Shown: one piece after another, positions 14,576 through 26,918 of the stretch
Position numbering within the stretch: the stretch's first letter is position 1
Layout of the letters: the number at the start of each line of letters is the position of its first letter
DNA from: Uranotaenia lowii
Taxonomy: Eukaryota; Arthropoda; Insecta; Diptera; Culicidae
Direction of reading: 5' to 3'
NCBI RefSeq assembly: GCF_029784155.1
Contig: NC_073692.1
Coordinates: forward strand, 155,773,582 to 155,837,581
DNA length: 64,000 nucleotides
Notes under the pieces: generated by a model
What the model was told of the DNA's origin: nothing
What the model saw: only the letters and a program-made list of their open reading frames with translations
Database searches by the model: none
Made by a program: the position numbers and the translations under genes

Positions 14576-15693
14576 GGTGGGAGAAAAAAGTGATGAAAGT
14601 TGAGGGATTACTGAGATTATTTGTTAGAACTCCGAATTGGGAACACAGTTTAAAAATTTGAAAAAAAAAGCGCGTCAAGAGGATAGACTAAAAACCCTTC
14701 CATTGCAACCAAATGGGTAATAGAAAGTTTGAAGTGAAAAAAATTTACTAGGGAAGTTATAATTTTGAATTGTACGTACATCTAGTAAGATGAAGGATAG
14801 ATATAAGAGAGCATTCGTTTCATTAACAGTTTCTATAACTGACTAAATGTTGTTCCTTATTCTTCATTTTGAATTTCATGTTGATCTACACGGTGGTTTA
14901 ACGTTAATTTTTGAAGAGCCAATGCATTGCATTTAAAAGAAAAAGCTCTGTGTAGCGAAATTAAATTTAGGGCATTTTATAGTACACATCACAAATTGGT
15001 GATCAAACAGCGATCTCAGTTCATCGAAGTGTTTAAGATGATTCTATTTAACGGATATTGCAAAAAAAAAGGTGAAATTGAGATTTAAAGCATCGGCCAC
15101 ACATTGTAGCATATGTTCAGCATACCTTCTTCACATCGGATTTTTTTTGGATTCATCCTAGAAAAACGTTTTAAAACAAACATAAACTTGCTATTTTTTT
15201 TTTTAAATTTAATTGAAAGAAATGATACCATAAATGTTGCTTTTTATTTATTTTTAAGTTATTTTGTTTCGGGATTTTAATTTAAGTGAGCTTGGTGTAA
15301 TAAACAACTGGATAAGGCAATTTACAAATTCCATTGAATTCAACCATTAACTGTGTTTGAATTAAAAATAATCTTTCAAATGCCTTATTAAAAACACCCT
15401 TCGAAAAACAAATGGATTTTGGAATGTCATTTTCACCTGCCTGATTAAAGCTTACTTACTACTATAGACAAAGCGAGGCAAAGAGGGGGAGGGGTTTCGG
15501 GCTTTAATTTTTAATATTAAGAACCAATTCGTTTTCAATCAATTTGTTAAATGAAGTTTTTTTCATAAATAAATATTCACTCCAAATTTCCCAAAACTGT
15601 ATAATTTAACTTTTTCAGATCATTGATGACATCAAAATTTTATTCCTTAATTAAATAAAGGATGATAAACCAATTAAACTGAAAAGGTGTTGA
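14576..15693. other. Non-genic AT-rich stretch
   Basis: No gene or RNA. A short G-rich segment near 15470-15505 (AGAGGGGGAGGGGTTTCGGG) resembles a G-tract element end but has no matching partner that I can prove. Confidence 0.45.
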
Positions 15694-17295
15694 ACATCTA
15701 TATATATATATATAAATGAATTTCTGTCTATTTGTCTGTCTGTTCCCTAGAGACTCAGAAACTACTGAAGCGATTCGCGTGAAACTTGGCAGAAGGGGGT
15801 ATTGGAGGTAGGGGAAGGTTTCTATTATGGTTTGAGACCCCTCCCTCTCTCATGAAGGGGGGGAGGGGCCTCCCAAACAAATGACATTTTTTTGCATAAC
15901 TCGAGAACCCATCAAGCAAATGGTATCCACTTTGGCATGAGGTGGTATTTGGAAACGAGGAATATTTCTATAAATATTTGGTACCCCTCCCTCCTCTCAG
16001 TGGGGTGATAGGAAGAGGGGGGGGGGCTACCTTACCATTTTTCATATAACTCGAAAACTAATCAAGATATTGGAACCAAATTTGGCACGGGAAGGTATTT
16101 GGATATAAAAAATATTTCAATGATTATTTGAGACTCCCTCTTTCCAGTAGAAAGGGGGAGGGAGCCTTTTTCATATTTTCTACATAACTCAAAAACTAAT
16201 ACAGCAAATGCAGCTAAATTTGGCATGGGAGGTTGTTTGGATACGAATCATATTTCAATGATTAACCCTCCATTAAACCCTCCATCTTTCCATTAGGGAG
16301 ATATAAAAGGAGGGAGGGGGCCTCTTTTAGAATTTTTTACATAATTAAAAAATTAATTAAGCAACTGGAACCAAATTTAGCATGGGTGGGTATTTGGGAA
16401 CGTTACATGTTCTAATGATTGTTTGAGACCCCATCCTTCTTCCAGCGGGGAGAGAGGAAAGAGGGAGGGAGTTTCATGAAATTTTTAATGCATATCTCAA
16501 GAACTACTACAGCAAATAGAACCTTATTTGGCATGGAACGATATTGTGGTACGAGAAATGCTTATATGAATATTTGGTATCATTAACTTCTTCAAAGAGG
16601 TGGATGAAAAGCGGGAGGAGAGGTCTCCCTTACCATTTTCAGTATAACTGGAGAGATGATCGAGCAAATTTAACCATATTTAAAATGTGAAGGTATTTGG
16701 ATACGATAAATGTTTCTATTATAAATTGTTACCCTGCCTTTTTTCAGCCTAAAGATATAAAGGGGGAGAGGGGGGCTTCCATACATTTTTTTTGCGTACG
16801 TAAAGAATAAATCGAGCAAATAAAAACTTATTTGACATCAAAAAGAATACTAAAAATACTTTTTCTATGTGAAACAATTCCTTTCTTGCAGTAGGATGAT
16901 AAAATTGGAAATATAGGGAGGGAAAAAGAGGCTTACATTTAACTTTTTTTTTACAATATCCGAGAAATGGACAAAACTTAACATGGAAAATCATTTTGGT
17001 ATGATTCTAACATTATCTGACACACCGTCCCCCTTCCAGTGAGTAGGTACATAAATAGGAGGAGGGAGGTGAGTCCAATACAATTTTATTAGCATAAGTT
17101 CTCAATTTATGCTAACGAAGCCAACAAATGGAAACAAATATGGCATGGAAAGGTACTTGGTTACGAGATATGTTTCTAGGATTGTTATAGACCCTTACGC
17201 TTTACAGTGTAGAGAGGGGAAGAAAGGAGGGGGCTGCATATTAATTTTGTTCATAAGCTTAAAAAGTTCAGGACGCCAAAATATAATATACGTTT
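15694..17295 (+). repeat. Microsatellite-led tandem array, about ten units of about 150 bp
   Basis: A short (TA)n tract at about 15697-15714 is followed by a TGTCTATTTGTCTGTCTG leader, then units that each contain a TTTGGCATGG-like word, TATTTGGATACGA, a CCCTCCCTC/GAGGGAGG hairpin and ATAACTCGAGAACTAATCAAG. The TTTGGCATGG positions (about 15785, 15932, 16081, 16220, 16376, 16530, 16678, 16831, 16978, 17139) give a period of 139-161 bp. Microsatellite-led arrays of this sort are common in insect genomes; no protein is encoded. Confidence 0.88.
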
Positions 17296-18872
17296 AAAAA
17301 TGCTGTGTCTTCCATGAAAAAGGTTTAAAAAGATGAGACGTTTTAAATAAAAAAGAACCCTTTCTTAAATTTTTAATTTTTTTGTAGAATATAATCACCG
17401 TTAGTAATTAAAAAAAATGATACTTATAAGAATTGAATAGATATTGAAAATGAGCGGGTTGAATTACATTAGAAGAAATTTCATCATTTGTAATCAAATT
17501 GTTTTTCATGGAACAAATTTATCATAATCTTGAAAATTCTTAATTAAAGAACATAACTTTTACCGATAAGGCCGATGAACTAAGTTATCATTTTATATTT
17601 ATTTCAAATAAATTTAACAATTTGGTTAGGTTTTTTTAACTTTCAAAAACTTTTAAAAAAACTGAAATATATTTTTCATAAGTTTTCATAAGCTTTTCTA
17701 CTTTGAGTTTGAGTTTTCTGAAAACATACCCTTAAAAGCGGAAGAAAAACTCCTAGGACCCAATATTTTTATTGTAAACGACAAATTATTCATGTCTAGA
17801 AATTTCAAACCATAAATGAACTGGAAAAACAATAAACGTTTCACTATTTTTTATTATTTTTAATCTATTTTTTGAACCGAGCATGGTTTTTTAATTAATC
17901 TATGAAAAGTTCGAAAATGATTAAAAAAAAGCTTATTAAGAGCTTATTTTCAATTTGTAATGTTCACTTAATTAGAATTTGCATTGTTCTTTTAATATTG
18001 AAAACAAAAATCAGATTTCCTAACTTTTATTTTAAACAGTTTCGTATATGATCGTTAAAGAAATTACCCATTTCTAAAAATGTACTTTGTCAGAGATGAT
18101 AAATTGAACATGTTTTTTTTATTTTATTTTTTTTGTATACTTCAATCAATCATGAATATAATAAAGAATTTTTACTCTGTCTGTGATTTCTGGTACTTTA
18201 ATTTTTTTTTCTTTTAATAAAATTAAATTCAATCATCATCTATGTGTTTTGAATAAATTCTCAAAAGTTCAAAATGGATTTTTTTTTCTTATTCATAATT
18301 CACTTTTCAAATCATGATCGAATATTATTTGAAATTCAAAATCATACAGAGGAATTTTTAATCAACTATTGAGTTGAAATAAAATGAAACGAATTGTTAA
18401 CTAAAATGATAAATAATTAACAATAATTAACATTTTGCTAAATAAAATATTCTAGCTTAATTTCTAACCTAATCTTAAATTTATTCAAGAATTCGAATTA
18501 TTTTTCTTTGTTATCTATTTCTTTGCACTGATTCTGTTTTGATTCAAAATTTTTATTCGCATTCTTTTTCGGGTGTTTTGAAAATATTTGCTTAAAATTT
18601 CTAGTTCAGAATAAAGATAATCTTTTTGATTAATTTATTAATAACTTACAGGAACTAACATTGATTGGAAAATATGATACTGATTTATTCTGAATCCTAT
18701 AAGTATAACTAACTCTTATTTTCGAATTTGTTTGTAGGTCATAAGGAAGAAAATGGTTGAGAAATCAATTTTCTTATTTATTGTGCATTTTTGGCATTGA
18801 TATTATTTCAAACAAAAATTTAGTTTTGAAACCCCCCTGACCCCCCATGGAAAGGTCATTCGCATGGGCCTG
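17296..18872 (+). mobile_element. AT-rich dispersed element, copy related to 38518-42168 (left end not resolved)
   Basis: Several blocks match the 38.5-42.2 kb element, for example 18225-18350 with 40545-40670 (ATTAAATTCAATCATC, TGAATAAATTCTC-AAGTTCAAA, ATCATGATCGAATATT). It ends in GAAACCCCCCTGACCCCCC and then TTCGCATGGGCCTG, resembling the CTCCCCCC-GTTCGCACGGCCTTG end at 42140-42168. No coding sequence. The left boundary is unclear because the tandem array abuts it. Confidence 0.6.
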
Positions 18873-19315
18873 TTACTACCCAAGCAATCAAACGTCCCAC
18901 AAAACAGGCACAAACACGCTTACTCAGCCCCATCATTGATATGAAGTACCTTCTATGCAGCTCAAAATTTAAGTTCTTTATGATACTATCAAGTTCCAAA
19001 ACAAGTCTACATGACCTTCTATTCAGCTTCCAGCGGTTTTTTAATTCAGCATCCAAAAAATCGTAAAATGAGCAATAAATTCTCTCCATATTTTAATTGC
19101 ACCTTTGGCATCGGTTCAAATAACCTTTTCTTGATTATTTACTGTGTTCAGCACGTGGTGCCGCGATGCCGTGCTGCCATGATGTCAGACGCTGTATTCC
19201 TAAGTTTGTCGAGATTTGTTCAATTTGAAGCTAAATTGCATCTTTTCTGCATTTCCTACATATATCGCAACAGAATGGTCACTCAAGTATCAAATTACTT
19301 ATTGAAAAAAAAACT
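18873..19315. other. Non-genic stretch downstream (minus strand) of the tRNA-like head
   Basis: Balanced composition. It may include the body of a SINE whose tRNA-like head is at 19316-19385. No polyadenylation-type tail is clear. Confidence 0.35.
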
Positions 19316-19385
19316 TGCCCGGCTTGGGGATCGAACCCCGAACTTCGTGGTGAGAATCGATCACCCTATCACAAGACCACGCTTA
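19316..19385 (-). pseudogene. tRNA-derived sequence (tRNA pseudogene or SINE head)
   Basis: Read on the minus strand, GTGGTCTTGTGATAGGGTGA resembles a D-arm/A-box, ATTCTCACCACGA an anticodon arm (closest to tRNA-Glu), and GGGGTTCGATCCCC a B-box/T-arm. It ends in GCCGGGCA and a T-run follows at once, like a Pol III terminator. The 5' side does not pair with GCCGGGC, so there is no acceptor stem and this is not a working tRNA. A tRNA-Glu-like SINE head or a pseudogene fits. Confidence 0.55.
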
Positions 19386-19734
19386 GTTTTTGTTCTAACT
19401 GAATCTAAAACACGAAGTGGTTAGATGAAATTTTACCATAACTGCAGGCGCACCTGCCCAACCAGACAGCCAACCAGTCAGGAAGAAAACACCTCAATGC
19501 ACTTTTTGTGACACTGTAAATCCAGTTTTGAGCACTTTTGTGCCCTTTATGTGACTAAAGTCCCTTACAACGTAAATACAAATCACTTTTGCAGCTTTTA
19601 GGTTCATTAATATGTACATATAGCTCCTCAATGGGAATTGAGAAAAATAAGTCACATACATCGTACATATTGATCACTTCACGGATTTTAATTTTTTTTA
19701 ATCACTTTTCAACTTTCAAGTTCATTTATAAGTA

Positions 19735-20560
19735 GGGAAGAGTGGGGTATCGTGGGCCATGGGGAAACGTGGGCCACTTTTAATATCTCAGATGTGTGTT
19801 GAGATAAAAATCTCAAACCAACTGTCATCGTCGTCGCTTTGCGTGAGCATATATTCCTATATGTTGTTGACATTTTCATCGATGGGGAACCTAAAGTGCA
19901 TAACAAAAATATGCTCATACGCTTATGATCTTAGTTTTGTCATGATCTTTCACGTGGAAAAGGAATTTTGGATGAAACATCAATAAGTCACACAAACGCA
20001 ACCAATTTGCAAATCATAGCTTGTGGGGAATCGTGGGCCACACATCTTGAATCACCTATATTTTTATGTTTTTATACATAATCAGAATTTAAAATACGTT
20101 TAACCTAGCCGTAAAGTTTTCTTATGCCAAATGAAGAGTGATGAAAAATATTTTGTCCATCCTATATAAGAAATTTTGCCAAAACCTTCGCGAGCCAGGT
20201 TTTGGAATCTATGCGATCATACACAGCTCTCTTTTTTATTTCATCATCTGAAATTGGTTGAAAATAACGAAATGAATTAGGAAATCACAGTTTTGGGTCA
20301 ACTCATAAACTTTGCAAGTTATTTGGTAAATTTGGATTTGCTGGCCCACGATTTCCCACCAATTTTTAAAATCCAAAAAATATTGCTTTTTTTCAAACAG
20401 TCAGAATTTGGGGAAAATAACTTATTTAAAAATTTAAAAAATACCTTATGTTACCTTGAAAATGTAGAAAACCATACCATATTTTATTTTTATTTTATCT
20501 TTTATAATAAATAAGTTATGGAACAACGAAAAAAAGTGGCCCATGATTCCCCACTCTCCC
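19735..20560. mobile_element. MITE with GTGGGGAATCGTGGGCCA-type inverted ends
   Basis: The left end GGGAAGAGTGGGGTATCGTG and the right end read inward, GGGAGAGTGGGGAATCATGG, are inverted repeats that continue as GGCCACTTTT. Internal copies of TGGGGAATCGTGGGCCAC (about 20022) and its reverse complement (about 20343) show further symmetry. Target duplication not certain. No ORF of note. Confidence 0.75.
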
Positions 20561-22619
20561 ATACAGAAAGTCCACACAAGGGAATTTGGCAGTTTAATTT
20601 CTTTGTCGGCCATATATGTAACTTTCAAAGCCTTCATTCAAGTGAATATGTGACTTTTGGTTGCTTTGGTAGGTACCTACTAAAAAGACAATATTTGTTT
20701 CGACGTAAAATTTAAAAATAGATTTTTTTCCTTATTTTGAATATTTGATTTCTGCTTTATTAAGATTAACACGCATTTCGTGAGAATAAAATAGCGAAAA
20801 GCATCGCTAATAAAGATTGTACCTACTATCAGTCTACCATTACTCTAGGAACGTGTTCCAATCTCGTCCACCTCATTGTGTTCGATGAATAACAGCTGTG
20901 GTCAGTTGAATGCTTTTCGAGTAGACTAGTAGGACCTCCGGAAGCACCTTTGCATCCAAACTCTCGGAATGAATGGCTCTCGGTATTGACCATCTGAAGT
21001 GGAAACACGACCGATACAAACTGCCATCATAACATGTTCCGTTCGAATTCCTACTATTTAGGTACACGGAGCAACGAGCCAGCCTGGCAGATGTCCCGGG
21101 AATTAGTTAGCTTCAACATTACCGGAAGGCAGATTCCGAGGGTTGTTGATGGTTTGTTCCCAAAGCCTGAACCCAACTCCGATGAAAGCAACTAATGACT
21201 ACGACGACACGGGTAAGAACACAAATTATGTTGTGCGGCGGTTTTGATGAAGGTCTTCTATTTGCCCGGGACTGGGTTCTGGTGTCTTATCTCGACTGAT
21301 GCTGCTACTTTTGCTTTTCGGAGAGTGGACTTTTAATGGCAAACCGGAGGCCCTGTTAGCTGCCCATGATAATTTGCCGCAAGACGTTAATGACAGTTTG
21401 ATTACAATTCAATTCAGTGTGCTAGTCATTTTCATAAAACTTTCCCTGAAATGAGTCAATTCAACATTAAACTAAGCTCGTTTCGACTCTGGTCCGGAAT
21501 TAATTTAAATTGTTACCGTCTCCCTCGCTCGTAAAACACTGGAAATGATTAATAGGGGCTATTGACAACATTACACAATGAATGCTCACAACACTAATCC
21601 AACCGAAGGGCGGTGGCAATAAATTTCCACATTTATGAGAGCATCATTTGGTTTGTTCGATTTGAGCCGGCTGCCGTTGGTATAGTTTAAATTTAGTCAG
21701 GAGTGCACTTCATTGTATTTGTCTTCCCCAACAAGCCCCAAAATCCAAACCCTCCCACGTACTAATACTTCATTGTTGCAATTCTGCTCCACAAAGGATC
21801 ATAAATTTAAGCTCTAAACACAAACCAGCTATCCAGTTAGCCAGCCATAAGCCAATGCGTAGCGTAATTCGGAAAATTCGTACGTTTAGTTGCCAATAAA
21901 CTAAGGTTAGATACTCGCGATATTGAAAATGGCACCCGGATAGTGCCGGTGCGATTTTGCTAAAGCCCAAATTGTTTTCAAATTATTGTTACTGTACAAC
22001 AAAATAACAATAATGTTACGAGTTACGCGCGGGTCGAGGTGGGTGTCGTAAAATGAACCAGAACAATACGGTTTATTCACTTGCGTGTGTCCAAGGGTTT
22101 TGATTTGTGCCGCGTGGAGATATTCTGACAGCATCAAACTGTGTAGAATGGTTCCGAGAAACTTGCATTACAAAAGTTCTGTTTTTTGACCAAAATGCAC
22201 TTTTTGAAATGATTAATTTCTCGCTAGAGTTGAACCTTTTAGAAAAAACGCTTGATGCCACATTTTTTTATATTTTCATATTACATTTGACTGTGTCGAT
22301 TTGATGTCATTTCTTAATTTTTTAAACCCAGATTTCTCAAAATTTTATGTTTGGCTAATTTTAAGTAACGTTTACTTGACAAAACTTTAACTTTCACCAA
22401 ATAACCCTTTCTAGCGTTCTGTAATGAAATAAGGCCTAGATTATTGCCTACTAAATTTTGTCGATTATACGCATCTGGAATGAATTCCAATGAACCGTTC
22501 TAAGCATGTTGTCAAATTTTTAATTTTCATAGAAAATTTAAAAAAAAACGAGCAATTGATGTACAAATTTTTATAATGGTTATATATTTGTGAATTTTCC
22601 ACATCACCAATGATTGCTA
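20561..22619. other. Probable host single-copy sequence, GC-richer
   Basis: About 20820-22140 is the largest stretch of balanced composition without repeats in the window. I find no convincing exon, splice-bounded frame or known domain. It looks like intronic or intergenic host DNA, possibly with conserved non-coding elements. Confidence 0.4.
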
Positions 22620-22770
22620 CTCCGTTCTAGACCGAGGCCATCAATTTTTTGCAATGATCAAAAGAATGGTGTTTGGAAATAGCAGCTCATTTTCTATGCA
22701 GAAAACGGATGCTCTCTCTTTGAACATCAATAAAGGCGCCGGCCACGTCCTAGTAGTCAAAAGATAGTTT
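22620..22770 (+). repeat. Dispersed repeat with GGCGCCGGCCACGTCC core, copy 2
   Basis: Matches 1930-2055 in the same orientation: TCTCTTTGAA, ATCAATAA, GGCGCCGGCCACGTCCT and a following GTAG-CAAA. Upstream similarity extends back to about 22620. Confidence 0.65.
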
Positions 22771-23409
22771 GGGAAAGAAAGAAGAGGATGAAAGTTTAAT
22801 ATTGTGCTTTAGGATCAAGGTCACCTCTGCGTTCTAGCAAAAAAAAAAGTTGGAAGTCTGGGTGGAAGGATAGGACTTTTGACTAGTGCATAGGTCAGCG
22901 CACTAGTGCAAAGTCTTTAGATAGCCTCTGTTTTGTTATTGAACAAAACTCATTAAATTTTATTTTTGAAGCTCTCGCTATCACTTTCAGCCCTCTACGA
23001 AAAATGTTCATTTGAAATTTACAAAATCATATTTGAATGCACCATTTCCAAAAATATTTAAAACTTTGACGCGTAACAACATAAAAATATTGGAAAAACC
23101 ACCTCAATCCAATCCTATTAATTTTAGTTTTTTTTTAATACAAGAAACGTTTATTAGGCCATTTTACATTTTAAAAGTTTTAGTGAGCCGAGGGTCTGAT
23201 GGTATGTTAAAACTAGGTGGAGGCTGGAAGGGATTAGGGGGGGGAGGGGGGAGAAGGAGGTTGAGAGGATGTAGGAAAACTTAAATCTATTCGATCCCTT
23301 GATCGGGTACTGAGGGGTCCAAGTGCGTTTTCGCGATGTTTATCATCTATCTCAAGAGATGGTTTTTAGTTGAAACGATCATGTGTAAATGAATATAGAT
23401 ACTTCATAA
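22771..23409. other. Non-genic stretch with G-rich tract
   Basis: Includes a small inverted repeat (ACTAGTGC ... GCACTAGT, about 22883-22908) and a G-run cluster at about 23217-23270 (GGGGGGGAGGGGGGAG) that could form a quadruplex on the plus strand. The short frame across it is not protein-like. Confidence 0.45.
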
Positions 23410-23705
23410 CCATTCCAGATTGCTAGGTTTCAATCGGGCGTGCCCGGATTTTTAAAGAAAAAATACCCGGTCCGGTTTAGTTGCCTGGAGGAAGAAGACC
23501 TGGTTTCTCCCGGATCATTCACGATTTGTATGAAATTTCAAATTCTAAACTTGATTTAGCGGAATAAATTCGCATACATTTTTTGGAATTATGAGACATC
23601 AGCTTTTCTCTTGCCCTTTTATGGAAAAAGCCGATTTACCTGAAAATTACTTGGTTTTGAGTTTAGAATTTAGCCAGCCAATTTCCGGATTTGACCGGCC
23701 TTAAT
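23410..23705 (+). mobile_element. Fragment of the CCGGGCAA MITE family
   Basis: CAGATTGCTAGGTTTC, GTGCCCGGATTT, ACCCGGTCCGG and, near the end, TTTCCGGATTTGACCGGCC match the vocabulary of the 12390-12843 element, with substantial divergence. Confidence 0.5.
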
Positions 23706-24076
23706 ACGTACAAAAAAAAATTTAAAATGCTTGCTCAATCAATAACGGGTTAAAAAGTGAAAAGATACATAAAATTCATCTAAAAAAAAATCCAACAACA
23801 AGAATCGAGAATAACAAATTAAAGTTTTAAAGCTTCTTCAAACCGAATCATCATTGAGAATGAATGAAAATTTCGATTCTGAAAATCTTTTTGGAAACTT
23901 TATCACAAGTTAAATACTTGTAATAAATAACTTTAAATGACCTCTACATCCCGAAGCAGTTTTTTAAAAATTAAATTGTATGTATTTAAAAAAGTTAACC
24001 TTTAAGTCTTCGAACACATTTAAAATTTCAAGTGTGATGCCTGCAGTCAGCTCACAAATTTTGTACGAAGTTTCAG
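23706..24076. other. Non-genic AT-rich stretch
   Basis: Nothing recognisable. Confidence 0.45.
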
Positions 24077-24078
24077 TA

Positions 24079-25022
24079 CCGTCAAACGAGGCATCATGCA
24101 ACAGCGGGGTTGGATGCAACATTTATATAACACCACACTAAATCAGGTTTTAATTTAATGTATTGTAATAAAGTTATCTTTTAGTGATTACAAAATGATG
24201 ATGACATAATTTCTCGCACCTTAAGCTAGTTTTTTAAAGTTTCTTAGTTTTTTAAAAAAATTGAAAAATCCAGCTATAATCGTACAAGTTTTCACATTTT
24301 TCGATGCCGTAAAAAACATTACCCAGTATGACGGATTGGCTTGATTATTTTACCTACAAACTATATACTGGTTTCCTCATGCTATACCAACACTGTTGGT
24401 GTAAAAATATGTTTCGAACAATCACTCATTTTTTTAAATAAATATTTTTATAATTCAGTTAGGTGTCTGGGGTAAAATGCAACAAAATGCAAATCAAAGA
24501 CACACCTTATTAATCTCGTTTCCATGTGCTGGAATATGATTGTTTTGCATCACGCGTTTGTAAACATTGGAATTTTATTCATCCAAACATTTTTTTTAAG
24601 AATGTAGAATTTTTTGTAGTATTATTTAAACCCTGAATGTATGCAGCGTCCTTATTTTCAGAAAAAAAATGTGAAAATTTGTTTTTACTGAACAAAAAAT
24701 TACTGCAATAGGTGTTTTCATGCGTAATGGTTTTTAAGGCATCGCAAATACATTAAAAACTATAAATTTTCATACATGTTCATAAGATTTTTCATTAAAA
24801 ACAAAGTTTGTTGCAAGTTACCCCATTTTCTAAGGAGGGTGAAAATCGCATGTTTTTGGAAAATAAAAAATAACTAAAGAAACCAATATTTTTCTAACTA
24901 CCTACGCCAATTTAATGTCCCATCATCCTTTAAACTTTTGATGCATAAGAGGGAGGATCAACAGTGAAGTTTTTTAGAAGCCATTGAAGTTGAAAATTGT
25001 TGCATGTTGCCCCAGTTGACGG
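24079..25022. mobile_element. TA-flanked MITE with CCGTCAAACGAGGCA ends
   Basis: Left CCGTCAAACGAGGCATCATG and right, read inward, CCGTCAACTGGGGCAACATG form imperfect inverted ends, continuing as CAACA. TA lies at 24077-24078 and 25023-25024. Additional inner GGGGTAAAATGCAAC words (about 24479) suggest repeated terminal motifs. No transposase. Confidence 0.78.
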
Positions 25023-25479
25023 TAACGGATATATTTTTTTTTTCATTTTTGATCAAGAGTTTGTAAATTACCGATAATTTTTTTATGAATTTTTGTTTCG
25101 AAACTTTAAAAGTGACCTTGAACTGATCTCGCCAGTTAAAATGTACTGTTTCTTTATTATTCATCACGAATTTTCAATGAAGGCTACATATTCACATTAT
25201 CACAGATCTATACTAGTAAAACCGCATTTTTTTCCAGTTATCTAAGCTTTAGTAAGCATTGATGAATAATCTACAATGTATTCATTGAGATTTTTTACTT
25301 TGTCAGAAGACGACATATGCAACCAGTTACCAGGGGCATGATTATGAAGATTTAAATTAATGCCTACATTGATTTCAGTTGAAATGAACCTCATACTTCT
25401 GGATTTTCGAAAAGATTAGGTGAATCTGTGTAGATGTATTTAGATTCCGCCAGGATATTTAGTACCTATAATATTTGGG
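25023..25479. other. Non-genic AT-rich stretch
   Basis: No gene signal. Confidence 0.45.
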
Positions 25480-25880
25480 AAAATTCCAGTTTCGCCCGGT
25501 TGCCCGAATTTCAATGAAAAACCCGATTTTTTTTCAGGTTTATTCTCATTTTTATTCCTGAATCAAATTAAAACAAGAAATTGTGCTGTAGATTTTTTAA
25601 TTTATGGGTTAAAAACTAAATTTTTAGAGCGAGTTCCGAAAAATGATCACTAGTTTTTTTTTTTTGAAAGCCTAAAATATGATTTAAAATCTTCTGATGA
25701 AACTCAATAAAATATTTTTTTCAAGTTTTTTTTTATCTTGATTTCTGTTGAGTAATTTCTGGTGTTTGACTAAATTTGCCAGGATATTGCCCGGAGTTTT
25801 GGTCGACAGTTTTGAAACTAAATGCCCGGATTTTGTCAGGTTTTGAAAAAAAAAACTTGGATTTGCCCGGCCACTGATAA
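25480..25880 (-). mobile_element. CCGGGCAA MITE, inverted copy
   Basis: The minus strand reads CCGGGCAATATCCTGGCAAA, then a TTTAGTCAAACACCAG block and ATTACTCAACAGAAATCAA, matching 12500-12560 almost word for word. Ends are degraded and no target duplication was found. Confidence 0.75.
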
Positions 25881-26918
25881 ACGATTTCAAATAGTAATTG
25901 AAAAACGAGGCCGAAAACGTGACGAGACCATACGAATTTTTGAAAACTACAATAGAGAGTGGAATCATCAATTTCCCAAGCAAAAAAACATTTTTCCAAC
26001 AGTAAATAGTCACGAGGCTACAAAAATTACTTGTACTTTGAAATATTGTGTCTAAATACCTAATGTGCAAAGACTGGCGATGCAAACATTGCGTATATGA
26101 TCGTTAAGAATTTAATTTAATACTTCCTACATCGCTTCAATAATTTTAAAACACATCTTAATTTGCTAGGATATTGTGGGTCTTGGTTTGATTCAACTTT
26201 GTGTCGAAGACTGCAAATCGTTCTGTCTTAACTACAAAAAAAAAAAACAGATTTGAAAACAATGTTTTTTGGGCTTTTATATATCAGCTTATCTTCTTAG
26301 GATGAAGTTGTAGAACTTTACCATGATCACTGAAGCTTTATATTTTGTTGAGATATACAACTTTGTAGAAGAAATTAAAGTTCTAAAATGCTTAACAAAA
26401 GCGAGCATTTTGGTGTCACTATTGGTGGACCCCTTGATTTTATATTTCATATCAAAATATGCGCATTAAACATACAAAACGAGTTTACATTTTCATCCCC
26501 GGGTGCCATTTATTTAGTTTTGCAATTCATGTTTTTACTTTTTGGAAAGATCTAGCAATGATCTTGATTATCACAAAGCCTGGTAGTTTTCTTTTAATTG
26601 TAAGAAAACTACTTTGTACATCTAGTAAATTACTAAACTGCATTTAATGAATTTAAATTTGTTAAATTTTACGTCCTGACCCAGGACTTCTTGGAATGAG
26701 TTTGAAGCTTGTTTAACGAAAATTTTCTGTTTTTAATGGAACTTCATTATTTTTTAACATTTAATTCAAAGGTTATATGAATCATTTAATGTGAAAACTA
26801 TACATTTTCGAACACTTCTAATCATCTTCTTCAAGAAACACAGAAAGTATAAGTAGTAGAAGTCTCAGGATGCGAGTACGTGGAATGTGTCAAAGATTTT
26901 TGACCAAAAATGTGTCAA
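25881..26918. other. Non-genic stretch
   Basis: AT-rich. The segment 26270-26440 has a faint resemblance to 36900-37170 (GCATTTT...GTGGACC), too weak to call a repeat family. Confidence 0.4.

Noticed and set aside
15470..15505. Left end of the G-tract element enclosing the array at 15.7-17.3 kb
   Set aside because: Only general G-richness matches; the GTGCGAACG word is absent and no internal similarity to 38580-38900 could be seen.
19011..19424. 137-residue plus-strand frame
   Set aside because: It runs through the tRNA-derived sequence on the opposite strand and has no protein-family features.
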